From NCBI GenBank assembly GCA_013115145.1, contig JAAPAO010000004.1, forward strand, positions 1 through 64,000: a stretch of 64,000 nucleotides of DNA, read 5' to 3'. Numbering within the stretch: position 1 is the first letter of the stretch; the number at the start of each line of letters is the position of its first letter. Of this stretch, positions 41,659 through 54,233 are shown piece after piece. The translations under genes were made by a program, and so were the position numbers. The notes below the pieces were generated by a model that searched no databases, had not been told where the DNA came from, and saw only the letters and a program-made list of their open reading frames with translations. The stretch is from Perkinsus chesapeaki. Taxonomy: Eukaryota > Perkinsozoa > Perkinsida > Perkinsidae.

Positions 41659-44538
41659 ATGTCTCTTCTGGTAACTGCGGCGGCGGCGGGCGGTGATCGT
41701 CTAGCTAAGATATGTCGGAGCTTGGAGGCCAGTGGGCATATGAAGGGTACATCAGGAGGAGCATCCATTAGAGTAGATAATGATGATAAAGTATTGGTAA
41801 CACCAAGTGGATATTTAAAGGGGGAGCTTAAAGGAGTTGAGGACTTCTTTATGGTAACAACAACAACAGACAGCACATTCAGCAGCAGTTCGTGATGACG
41901 AGTCTTTCACTTGAAGAGTATCTAGCGCACCTCATAGCAGTTGTCTTGTCATCATTTATGTCGAGCAGTTCCCTGAAATAACTTAACCGCTTCAAACTGA
42001 ACTACCTTGGTCGTTTGATTGTTTAGTGAACTGGAGAAGTGGTGCTGATGCTGTTGTTGTCAGGTTTCAGTTTCATCCGGGGAAGTTGTGGAGCATCCAA
42101 AGAATGGTGATGTCCCGAATAAGTTATCTGATTCTTGGGAGGTCATTCGAATGATTTATGAGAAAGTTGGTATGGATGAGTGTGCATGCGTGCTACATTC
42201 CCACCATGAAGCTTTGGTACTGGCTGCTAATATCGATGATATGCGAGTAACGGTGGATGATGAGGTGAGATGGTTATGGAGGGCACCAGAAAAGCAGGAG
42301 ATGTTAAAAGGAATAAGAGGCTATGGAAGTAGGTTGGGCTGCTGCTGCTGCGATAGGGTCACGGCAACAACGGTGGGGAGCTGAAAAGTGAAACACGAGG
42401 GTGAGGTTCTCCCTCTGATCACACTTCAGGGGGGGATGCGTACTTGGAAAAATATCCCCAGGAACTGTTGACAGAAATGTAGACATCTAGTTCAACACAA
42501 GATTCTGAGATAGGCAGGCAAGTAGTCTGGCTCGTGAAGTAGTTCCACATACACTAGTGTACTAATGTATATATTACCAGAGCTTGATGGAGGCCTTCAT
42601 TTCCATATCTTCGGTATGGTCCGCCGTTTCCCTGGGGGAGTGGTCTTCGTTCAGATGATGGTGATCCTTTGATGGTACCAAAAATATCTAATACACCTCA
42701 TGAGAAGGATCTTTGCCCGGAGCTAGCAAGGGTGTTGGATGGTGGTAAAGGAAGGCCACCTGTTGTTATTGTCGAGAACCACGGAGTTTATCTATGGGGG
42801 AGGACATGGCTTGAGGCTGTAAGGCATTTGGAGTGTCTTACATGGTTAGGTGAGATGAGGGGATTCTACAGTCTGCTGCTGGTCTAGGGCTGCTAACTTT
42901 CAAACACACCGTTTGTGGGCATTGCATTCCCATGTTGTTTTATTCTCATTGTCAAGTCTCACGAACTGCTCTCAGCTTTGAACACGTTTGGGACTGGGGG
43001 CCTTGAAATACTCTGATCATGATATACGCTCGGAAATACAGTAGTTTGTCTAATTTTATGCTTACCCTGATTATAATTACGGGTAACTGAGAATCTTTAT
43101 GAGCAGACAGCTGTTGAGCATTGTGCTTCAGCCCAATACGCCGTACTGGAGGCAGAGTGCTCCCCAAGACGGAAAGTACGAAGAGTGTCGGCTAGTAAGG
43201 GAGATCTGGCGGGCCGAGTGGTACTGTTGTTCTATGTCCGCTCCTGCTGATAAGGCGGTGGCTTCTAGTTACTCTTTGATGTGGAGGGCACCACTACTCC
43301 CATATCATTTGTTAAGGAAACCCTGTTCCCGTTGGCAGAGAGGAATATTGGAGAGTGGACGAAGAAGCATTGGGAGGATACAGAAGGAGCGCAGGTGAAC
43401 GGGGTGGTGGGAGGACAACTAACAGATGGTTAAAAGTCTGAACGGTCGCAGTAATATCGATGGTTTCATGGTAACTATTGCGGTCGCTTGGGAAGGTGTG
43501 TCCAAGCATAGCAAGGGAAGGCTGGATCACCACTGAGGCATCATTGCAATGGGTTTATATTTCATATTCCCACTTCTCTTAATTTTTGAAAGTTAAAATG
43601 GGGAAGGCATTTGAGCGTTGAGTAGATTGGTGGGCTGTTTTGTATAGGTTAGGCAGTTGCTACCGAAGGGCCTGTCAGGGGAGGGCCCGGAAGGTGTGGC
43701 AGAGGAGATGCGGAGATGGATCAAAGCGGACCGAAAGGAAGCGGCGCTGAAGACAGCACAAGGTCTCATCTGGAGGGAATCATACGAGAATGGCTCCCTG
43801 CGTGCACCGATGTTTTCGGATGTTGAGAAGTGTTGGATGGACTGGATAAATAGAGGAGCTAGAATAGCCATATTTAGCAGTGGCAGTAGGGAGGCACAGA
43901 GGCTCATTTACAAGTATTGTAGAGACGAGGAGGAGGAAGAAGGCAATGACTGTTGTGATCTTACAAGGTGAGTAGCTGCCATCGGTCGATTGCATGAGAT
44001 GTGCGCTGGGGAGGATATTCCTTTGCTTCCTCTCTGAGATGTGCGCTGGGGAGGATATTCCTTTGCTTCCTCTCTGAGATGTGCGCTTGAGTTTACTCGG
44101 AGAATCCCCGAGCAATCGAAGATTCGTAAAACATCACGCATAGCCCGACTCAACGTGGGCTCACCTTTGCTTCTGCTGCTGCTGCTGCAGTAAGCCGCGT
44201 CGTAGTCGTCTGTTCAGGTATATTTCATGTTATTTCGACCCGCCTTCGGTCGGTGGTCACAATAAACAGACACCTCAAGCCTACCAACAGATAGCATTAT
44301 CGATGGGAGCTCATCCGAAAGATATTTTATTTTTTACCGACATACCCGGCGAGGCGACGGCAGCAAAAGAAGTTGGCTGTGAGTTCCGGGTTTTGTGGCG
44401 CGCGGTCAAGTGAATTGTGTATTGTGCTTAGATGGCACAGTTATTGTAGTCCGAAAAGGGAATGCTGCGATCGATCGAGAGAAGTTGATGAAAGAAGGCC
44501 ATCAAGTGGTGGAATCTTTTGAGGAGGTCAAATTATGA
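41659..44538 (+). CDS. Fused methylthioribulose-1-P dehydratase / enolase-phosphatase (methionine salvage)
   Basis: Two consecutive steps of methionine salvage in one protein, as in plant DEP1. N-terminal MtnB part: ASGHMKGTSGGASIRV and VLVTPSGYLKGELKGVEDFF. Then CVLHSHHEALVLAAN (metal-binding His), SNTPHEKDLCPELARVL and VIVENHGVYLWGRTWLEAV. C-terminal MtnC part of HAD type: DVEGTTTPISFVKETLFPL (catalytic Asp), WIKADRKEAALKTAQGLIW, IFSSGSREAQRLIY, YFDPPSVGGHNKQTPQAYQQ and ILFFTDIPGEATAAKEV, ending with TVIVVRKGNAAID to a TGA at 44536-44538. The MtnB-MtnC join lies in the exons at 43100-43290, whose borders are not all fixed. Start ATG at 41659. About ten introns; one is a family B introner and another holds a 40-bp tandem repeat. 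Confidence 0.88.
43996..44088. repeat. Tandem 40-bp repeat in an intron of the fused MtnB-MtnC gene
   Basis: Two full copies and 13 nt of a third; the unit begins GAGATGTGCGCTGGGGAGGA. The full copies are identical, so the array is recent. Confidence 0.95.
44379..44431 (+). repeat. Introner, family B (sense), 53-nt intron of the MtnB-MtnC gene
   Basis: Contains GGTTTTGTGGCGCGCGGTC. Joins AKEVG-Y to GTVIVVRKG. Confidence 0.85.
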
Positions 44539-44952
44539 AAATACATCATGACTGGTTTCTTGAAATCATTAGACTGGTGTTCGAGAGAGAGCAACTGGGC
44601 TAAGCAGCTGCCTGGCGGCGATCTATATCAGTGGATCTTCTCACTCATCACTATATTATCTCTTGCTAAAACCACACTTGACATTGGCTTGCAGCGGGAG
44701 GTCACCTCAGTAGTTGCTGGAATGCCCATTTCGCTTACGTTCTGTTGAAAGATCATTGATTGTAGTCGGAATGGTGTGTGTGTTGGTTAGGCTTCCTTGT
44801 GGGCTTGCAATAGGTCTGCTGGTATTAAATATCGATCCGCTCAACTCAGCCGCTGAGGTAGAGCTCTTCGGGTGTTCCTCACGCGAATGGATTTCGTGTC
44901 GAAAACTTGTTGCAATCAATTTTGGACCGGTCAATATCCAGTTTTATTGAGA
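44539..44952. other. Intergenic
   Basis: Short spacer between two plus-strand genes; no supported feature. Confidence 0.5.
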
Positions 44953-46210
<1,258 letters not shown>

Positions 46211-46621
46211 GACCACTGTCCTTTCCTCTTCTATTATAGGATTCTTCCCATCATCCTTTCTACTGTGTTGCTATAAAAGTATGTTTCTATATCATCGTCA
46301 CTTGTGGTGCGTTATCTTCTTCTATATTTCATTTTGTAAGGTTTGCCATCCATGCTGCTTGGTGATGGAGGATTTCACTATATGTTAGATATTCTAACAA
46401 CATCCTTCATGTGTCCTTATGGAGTTCTTCTACTTGCTATCTCTCTAACTATATGTGTACACTTTGGATAGGAAAGTTCCTCAAGCGGTGTTATTATGCA
46501 CCAGGCATGCTGCTTCGATCATGTCTTCGATTGAGGACCACTAGGGGTGTCACGGACCTGTTGGTTATATCCGCTAACATTATTCCCGATCTTTGCAGCC
46601 TTCCTTCTTCCCTCACCCTCA
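46211..46621. other. Intergenic
   Basis: T/C-rich spacer upstream of sulfite oxidase. Several open frames but no recognisable protein. Confidence 0.5.
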
Positions 46622-49429
46622 ATGTCTTACAATCGACTTGCCTTGGCCGCTGTTAGGTCGTCGACGTCATCGTCGGCGACCAGTCCTTCAGCAGCAGTTT
46701 CATCGGTGCTTTGTTGTTCATTATCATCCATCTCGGCCATGTCTTCTGAAAGGCACTTTAATTTGTTTTTCAAGCGAGAAGAAATGAATGGAGGTGAATC
46801 CTCACCTCATCGCAAGTCGATAGTTGTTATTTAGGCCACGGAGCCAACGGGACGTTCTGTAAATCTGTTCTGTTGGCGGCGGCAGCAGCAGCCTTGGTGG
46901 CGTCTTCCGGCGCCGAGACTAGTCTCTGCGATGAACCGCAGCAGCAGCAGTTTCATAGGGATTTTGGTAATCCTGTGAAAGGCTTGAAGACCTATAAAGC
47001 TGAGGAGGTGAGGCAATTGATGGGATCGAGTAAGGTCTGGTGATAGGTTAGGAAGCACAATGCAGAGGGACAGAGTGTGTGGGTTACCTATAAAGAAGGA
47101 GTTTATGATATAACTAACTTTGTTAATGAACATCCTGGAGGAAAGGAGAAGATCTTGATGGCAGCTGGTAAGGGGGTTGGTGGGATGTGCAAGTAGGGTT
47201 GTTGAGTTGTATTTAGGCGGAGCGGTGGATGATTTTTGGAAGCTCTATCGTCAACATTTACAGTTGCCGGAGATAAGCCATATGTTAGAGGAGATGCGAA
47301 TCGGTGAGCTCTGATTCATTATGAACGAATAAGAAGTGACTGCTTGTTACTGCTGTACCACAGGCAACCTCGACCCTGAGGACTACGCCAATGCTCACAG
47401 ACATTCGGATAAGAAAGAGGACGATCCCTTCAAATTCGACCCGGAGGATCGCCATCCGGTAGGTCGAGTGTTCTGAGCATTGTTGATGACCTCCCATTAG
47501 GCGCTCCAGTTCCGTTCGCAGCAACCTTGTAACGCAGAGTCACCACCGGAACTGCTAGTGGATGCATTTGACACCCCGAGCTCTTTGTTCTTTGTACGCA
47601 ATCATTTCCCTGTTCCGCCTCCACCAGAGCGGGAGGTGGTGAGGTTCGAGGGCGGTGGGTTGGCTAAGCCGGTTGAGATTACTGTGGAGGAGTTGAAGAG
47701 TAAATTTGAGCAGCACACCGTGCACGCTGTTATACAGTGTGCCGGCAACAGACGCTCTGAGTTCAATAAACAGCTTGAAGGAAAGCCCCCGGTTAAAGGT
47801 AACTGTCACTTTTGGTCCTCCTCCTGAGATGTGCCCTCGCAGGTCTAAGCTGGACGCTCGGTGCTATATCAAACGGGTGTTGGAGGGGTCCCCTGCTGAG
47901 GGATGTTGTGGAATATATTTATGGAGATGTACCGGAAGATATCGCTACCAGCGGGCATGTCCATTTTTGGGGCAGGGATGGCGATGGTGAAAGTAACTAT
48001 GGCGCAAGTGTACCAGCTGGGAAGGTAAGAAGGATAGCTTATAGGGTTCGGAGTTGGAGAAAGCACATTACTAATGACTGCCATATCTACACAATCATTA
48101 AATCCGTAAGACTTGCCTCGACATTCCTCCTATCCGAGTTGATTATTACATATGAGGAAGGATAAGTTGATAATCTATACTCTGACCAACGCTCATCTAC
48201 CTACAGTCATCATATGTTAAAACCTATAAATTTAAAATTTCAAGTGAAAACTCTAAAAAATGAGTGATGAGGCCCGTTGAAAGTTCAACCGACTTTAGAT
48301 GACGGCTACTGTACCTACAATCTTATGCTACCTCAGATTTTATTACTCCTGCCGTATGCTGATGTTGGATATGTCAGGTGTTCAGTAAAACTGGTGATGT
48401 TATTTTAGCATTGGAGATGAATGGTGAACCTTTATCGGTGGACCATGGATGGCCGGTCAGAGTTGTGGTGCCTGGAACTGCCGGTGCAAGGTGCTGCCCC
48501 TGGGGTTCGAACCCGGGTGGAGTGATGTTACTTTAGGAATGTTAAGTGGTTGTCGAGGATCTCCTTGGAGAAGGAAGAGAGTCCTTCATTCTGGCAAAGA
48601 AATGATTATAAATTTTTACAAGTGGGACTGCGCACGCAATTTTGCGGCGAGTGAAATCTGATCTGGTAGGAACATACTGATGCGGAGGAAGCTCAGGCTC
48701 TTCAGACGATGCCAGTGACAAGTGCAATATGCCACCCCAAGGACGGGGCAACAGTCCAACTGGACGAGCACGGCGAATTTGTCTGTAAAGGGTAGGGTAT
48801 AGGGTTCAAATCCCCCCGGCAGCATTTTGTACAGTTATGCCTACTCCGGTGGAGGTCGTCGTATTAAAGAAGTCGATGTCTCTGTCGATGGAGGTACAAC
48901 ATGGTCCTCGGCTGTCTTGGAGGAGGACCCAGATGACACCGGAGAGTGGGGCTAGCTCATCCGGTCCAGCCATCTTTACTTGTAGATTCGGTCGGTCATG
49001 GTCGTGGGTGCTTTGGTCAGCGGTGTTATCGAAGCCTTCTACAAAATCCGAGGCTTTACTGAAAAATGTTGGAACGTCTAAGGGGGATGTGGTAGAGGTA
49101 AGACCGACGTTGCCGCGCCTCTTTGGCTCCGCGTGAAATGCACGCTCAACCTTGTAGAGTATCTTCAACAATACTCTCACCCACCGGTAGATGTATTATC
49201 TTCTATACTGTAACCTCCTAAAGACCTTTTCCCTGTCAGTTTCCTTTGAATGTATGTCTTCTTCTCATCCTTTATAGATTAATACTATCGCTTGTAGATA
49301 ATTGTTCGAGCAATAGATGATGCCAATAACACCCAACCAGAGAAGGCCTCAACTGTATGGAATGTTAGGGGTTTGGTCAATAATTCTTGGCACAGAGTGG
49401 TAGTCGAGCTAAAGGAGGAGCGAACATGA
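46622..49429 (+). CDS. SUOX: Sulfite oxidase with N-terminal cytochrome b5 domain
   Basis: Oxidises sulfite to sulfate, normally in the mitochondrial intermembrane space. ATG at 46622 begins with a Ser/Arg/Ala-rich leader (MSYNRLALAAVRSSTSSS), followed by a hydrophobic SVLLAAAAAALVASSG. The cytochrome b5 domain has VYDITNFVNEHPGGKEKIL with the haem-binding HPGG. The Mo-cofactor domain has SLFFVRNHFPVPPP, HAVIQCAGNRRSEFN (Mo-ligand Cys), HVHFWGRDGDGESNYGAS, LALEMNGEPLSVDHGWPVRV, TAGA-RNVKWLSRISLEKEES and YAYSGGGRRIKEVDVSVDGG. The dimerisation part ends TVWNVRGLVNNSWHRVVVEL at a TGA at 49427-49429. Exact splicing restores each motif. Three successive introns in the 3' half are introners (A, B, A). 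Confidence 0.94.
48491..48536 (+). repeat. Introner, family A (T-arm, sense), 46-nt intron of SUOX
   Basis: GTGCTGCCCCTGGGGTTCGA, then ACCCGGGTGG and an end in TTACTTTAG. Joins TAGA-R to NVKWLSR. Confidence 0.92.
48622..48669 (+). repeat. Introner, family B (sense, diverged), 48-nt intron of SUOX
   Basis: Contains CAATTTTGCGGCGAGTGA. Joins NDYKFLQ to EHTDAEEAQ. Confidence 0.75.
48792..48834 (+). repeat. Introner, family A (T-arm, sense), 43-nt intron of SUOX
   Basis: GTAGGGTATAGGGTTCAAAT, then CCCCCCGGCAGCATTTTG. Joins FVCKG to YAYSGGGR. Confidence 0.9.
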
Positions 49430-49614
49430 TCCGTTCAGAGGCTTTAGTTGAGAAGTTGGATTTCTTTCCTTTCTACAGTGGGCTTGTGTTCAGAAGAGGA
49501 ATGGGCCACTGGGGGTTCATTAGGCCTTGTTGAGGCCTGCGAGGGTATTATATAAGGAGACCCTCAATGAACTAGAGGAGGAGGTATTTTCTCTAATAAG
49601 GCAGTTATCTTGCT

Positions 49615-52600
49615 ATGGCCCCCCGACGACCATCCGCGAATCGCATCCGAGGAGGCAAGCCGCCGGAGCCAGCTGGCAAACGAAAGAAGAATCTTGTTAC
49701 TAAAGGATCGGTTAATAAGCGACGACGGCCTGTTGAAAAACAGGTTAAGAAGGCTAAGGCCGTGGAAAAGGAAGAGAAAAGGGGGAAGGCTGATGATGAG
49801 ATACAACTGGAGGACTTTCTGGACTTTGGTGGGAATGATGATGGTGTTCCCGATGATGAGTCCATCGCCTCGGAGGATTCTATTGCATCCTCCTCATCTG
49901 AGGGAAGCGATATATCATCTTTGGACTCGGAAGCTGAGGCTGCCTTTATGAAAAGTATAGATGATCTTGGAAAGAAGAAGGAACCAAGTTTAGGGAAGAA
50001 AGAAGGAATGGATGATAAGTAGTAGTAGTAGTACTTGCTAGGTTATCTTATATAACAATAGTATATATAAGATTAGTAGTGTATCGTCCCCCTGTTTCAT
50101 CATAAATTGAATCTCTGCAGTTTCAATCTACCTAACTGAATCCGTCGGGAAATTTGTTATTAATAATCTTTGTCCGAGATTTATTGTTACTGTTTCGAAT
50201 TAGCTGTATCGAATAATTTTATCGTTATTATTATCATTGACCTTCTAGTCTATCCATCTCTCATCCATCAGGCATTCCAACACCACCAGGACTTTCGACT
50301 TCATGGATTCATCTGGATTCCTACCTGAGGGCTCAGCAGCTGCAACGGGGATGGAATCTGAGGGCGGCAGCAACTTATTGGGAGAACTATTGAAGATGGC
50401 TGAAGATGATAAAGGAAAGGATGAAGCCGATGGTAAAGAGAAAGGTAGATCTTCCTCCTCCTTTCAAGAGGTCCTGTACAGCAGTCGTTACCTTTCTTTA
50501 GCCTCATCTAGTACCCAACTCCGCAAACAGTTGGGGATGGTAACGGCCTCAACAGCTGGAGTTGATGAGAATGATAATCTTCCTGAGGCGACTAGGAAAA
50601 GGGCCGATCGAGAGGTGCGGTATGATAGCGCTAAGAGTACTGCTGAGAAGGAATGGATGCCTGCTGTACACGCTGCCAACAACGCAGCTGTTATTGATAT
50701 TGCTGGAGAGCAGAGAGCTAAGCTTGGGGCATCTCAGATCTCTAATACGGCTGTCTTGTCATCATCATTTCAACCAGGTAGGAGAAGGGCGTAGACTCGC
50801 TTACCGTGGCGGATGAAAGGGGCCTTGTTCGTACACCTTACAGCGCTAAGAGCGGGTTTTGGTATTAGTTTATAACTGATAATATTCGTATTGGTTTGGA
50901 AGGCAGTTGAGGAGGACAGATGAGAATATTTGATCACTCTTCTTTAGAGAACGAGTTGGAGAAGGCTATAGTAGCTGCAGTGAAGGAGAGTAACGTCTTC
51001 GCTTATGGTGATAAACAGAAAACTGAAGACGGTCATCAGTTGCCGTTTGGTGAGTTAACAACATGGAAGGAGGGGCAGGGAGGGGATTGGTGGCTTCAGG
51101 TCGAGAAGCCGAGCTGAAGAAGGCCGAGGAGCGCAATACTGTGGCTAGACTGAAGCGGTTGATGTTCCAGGAGCAGAGGAAGAATGCAAGGCTTAATAAG
51201 ATTAAGAGCAAGACTTGGCATAAGCTGCAGAAGAAGAGCCGGGAAAGGGAGCAGGAAAAGTAAAGCAATGGTGATAGGGGAGGGAGGATGAGGTGCTTTG
51301 AGCAGGCTGTTGGAGAAGCTGGAGGCGTCGAATCCTGAGGAGGCGGCTAAGTTAAGAGAAGAACTCGAGAAGAAGTTATCGAAGGTAATGGAGGGCCCTG
51401 TGGGAAGAAACTGATGGAAAAATGGGGAATTAGGTTCGTTTGCAAAGACAATCGATGGCGAGGAAGAAGTGGGCTAAAGCTGCCCAGAGGTAGGAAGGGA
51501 TGTGGTTGAAGAGGCTACTTAACAAGGAGTGTAGGTTCGGTGGCTCTGACATGCGGAACGAAGTGTCCCGGCAAGCCCAGTCAGCCTCTGATGCTCGAAA
51601 GGAGCTTGAGAGGGCTATAAAAGGGAAAAGGCAAGGAGAGGAGGACGACTCAGATGATGAGGGTAAGAAAGGGAGGAGGAGGGGAGGGATAAAGGGTATG
51701 GCAGCACATTCAGATAGCTCTGGTAGTGATGATGATAATGATGTTGAGGAGGATCCTGTGAAAGCAGCTGTGAGCCAAGCAAGGAAGCAAGCAGAGGCTA
51801 TTCTTAGAGGCGAGGGTAATAAAGAGGATGGGGGGGAACTGTATAATAAGTATATAATCAAGTTGAGGGGTAAACGCATATCTATGTCCATCGAGCTTAT
51901 CGTTTTATATTGGGTGCCGTCGGAGAGTCTTCTTTGATGTTATGAATTTATAGACCATCGACGTAGTTGTTGTTTTATCAGATGCTGCGGCCACGGATGA
52001 GGCGGCTGGTAAAGGTGGTTTGTTGGGTATGAAGTTCATGCAAAAGGGGGTAGAGAGGAAGAGAGAGGAGGCAAGACAGCAAGCTGAGGAGGTGTTGGAG
52101 GAGCTAACTCAATGGGAGAAGAAGAAGGCTGCTGCGGCTGAAGAGAAGGACACTACAGAAGAAGAGGAGGAGGAGGAGAGCGATCAAGGGGAAGAGTAGA
52201 AAACCTTTGAAAACATAGAAGTACATATTTCTTATTTAGGGCTTCGCCAGCTCCGTTCATCCCAGCTGGTGAATCCGAGAGGTTGGCTGCTGAAGCTGAA
52301 GACCTACTAGATGGGGGTGGCGCAGCGGTTCATTTGGAGGTGCCAACGCCAGTGGTCGATAGCAAGAGTGCTTCGGTGGGGAAGACAGCAGCGAAGAAAA
52401 TGGCACATAAGGAGAAGCCAGTGGAGGTTGCTGAGGAACAGACCACCGAGTCCGACTCTGAAGATGATGAAGAGGAGGAGGAGACCCAGCAAGACTTGGT
52501 TCGCAGCGCATTCGGCATCAAGAATGCTGCTGACTCTTCCTATGCTCGAGAATGGATAGAAGAGCTCGAGGCCAAGGATGAGGCTGAAAGGTTGGCAGAG

Positions 52601-53202
52601 GAGGAGGCAACCGCGGCTGGGAAGGAGCTACCGGGTTGGGGGAGTGGATGGACTGGAGCTGGTAATGCCAGGGGAGCAGGATGAAGAAGGGAGCGTTGTG
52701 GTAGGTATAGTAGAGAAGGCAAAGGATGATGGTAAGGAGGCGGGCGGGAGGAAGAAAAAGAGAAGGTTCACCGATGTTATGGTTAATGAGGAAGCTGTTA
52801 GTAAGAAGGCAGCAAAGAAATACCAGCTCGCACAGGTGATAGCATCACCCCCACCCTCATCCTTCCTGGGTTAATGATTATTATAAGGTGCCTCGATCCA
52901 TTGGGGGTAAAGCAGCTGCATACGAAAGGGAGATGTCTCGACCGTTGGGTCCTGAATGGCATTCAGCTGAAGCACATGAGAGGCTTATTCAGCCAAGGGT
53001 TATCACTAGAGTTGGCGAGGTAATGAATAATACCTCATCGATTAGCAGGGCAGCTTGTGGCATTCTAATATTACAGGTTATTGCACCTTTACAACGATAT
53101 AAGAAATCATTGGATGCAGCAAGCAAGAAGAACATCCTCAAAGCTTATAGTGAAAGGAAGGCTAATGCTCCATCACACCATAGGACTAAGGCCCGAATGT
53201 AA
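49615..53202 (+). CDS. UTP14: UTP14, U3 snoRNP/SSU processome protein
   Basis: Nucleolar 18S rRNA processing factor that recruits the Dhr1 helicase. ATG at 49615 starts a basic tail (RRPSANRIRGGKPPEPAGKR), then acidic blocks with LEDFLDFGGNDDG. Next RYDSAKSTAEKEWMPAVHA, LPFGELTTWKEGQGGDWWLQ and KNARLNKIKSKTWHKLQKKS (the KIKSK-Y/W core of the family). Later come acidic repeats, EELEAKDEAERLAEEEATAA, LPGWGSGWTGAG (the family's LPGWGSW motif), KKRRFTDVMVNEEAV, REMSRPLGPEWHSAEAHERL, IQPRVITRVGE and VIAPLQRYKKSLDAA, ending at 53200-53202. Order and motifs fit a complete protein. About ten introns. Confidence 0.92.
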
Positions 53203-53386
53203 ACGTCATCACCAAACATCGCGGCGTCACGGCGTCACAGCTGTATCGTTCGTACACGTTGTCTTATATTGTTCCTCTATTTGCCAAAGATGGTTATCAT
53301 CACCATCCTTGGCTGACGTACGTTTCCTTTACCATAAAGTGGAGTTGAATGCAGTTGGTTGATGTCAATGGACGGCATGGAGACTC

Positions 53387-54006
53387 ATGTCTTGGTATCC
53401 CGATGATAGCGACTTTAACGCTTTGAGGAGGCTCCTGGTCTTGGCTCATCGTAGCGGGAGTTCGATAAGCATACCTAACCTTTGTACTGGTAAAAGTGGA
53501 GGGGCAGCTAATAGTAGCAGAATAAAGCTGCCAAGAAGAGGCGGAGAAGTAAGGTACCCAATGGTAGGCGGCCCCTTATAGAGTAATATACTTCAGTCAG
53601 AGGAGGAAGTGGCAATGGTTGTTAACTCAGCGGCTAGGCTACTAGCACCGGAAGCATTGAGAGTGCTGGTTAGAGATACTATACATCATGGTTCATGCGA
53701 AGGTGAGGTTTAGTGTCTTCACAATGGAGAAGTCAAGTAGCACCTTCTGGAGAGGACAGCCTTCTGTTGGATGATGTCGAGCGGTTGCTGAGATCAGCCA
53801 GCCTCTCCGCTGGAGGCGACAAGGTGAAGTGGATGGAATCGGAGGAGCTGTGGCCGAAGGAGGATGAAGGAGGTAGAGGGCTGCTCACTGAAGAAGAGGT
53901 CAGATTCTATGTGGAGTGGCTTGAGCTTAAGGGTGGTAAGGCAAAAAAGGAGCTAGGAGATGGCAGGGGTCGAATAGATAAAAAAAGATGGTTGAAAGAG
54001 CTCTAG
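53387..54006 (+). CDS. Hypothetical protein
   Basis: ATG at 53387 (MSWYPDDSDFNALRRLLVLA). The first intron starts at about 53549 and joins PRRGGE to SEEEVAMVVNSAARLLAPEA. The second, of about 35 nt, joins HHGSCE to VAPSGEDSLLLDDVERLLRS. The protein ends ELKGGKAKKELGDGRGRI with KRWLKEL and a TAG. About 165 residues, charged and helical, with no family recognised. More exons could lie upstream in 53203-53386, which otherwise shows nothing. Confidence 0.55.
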
Positions 54007-54233
54007 TGGCATGCTGTTTATGTTATCATCACTTGGTGCAGTGTTGGCTAATGTCCTGGCGTGGGGAGGAAATGTGGAAAAGTAGAAAGCTCCGAATGAT
54101 ATGGGAATCTTCGAGCAACGCATTCTTGGCATGGGTGTTCATCGAGAGGGATAGTGTTTGGCTTGCTCAACGCGCACGGCAGATTGTTTTCATGCCCTCC
54201 TTAGTAGGAGGCATTTTAAGGTCGACTGCATCC

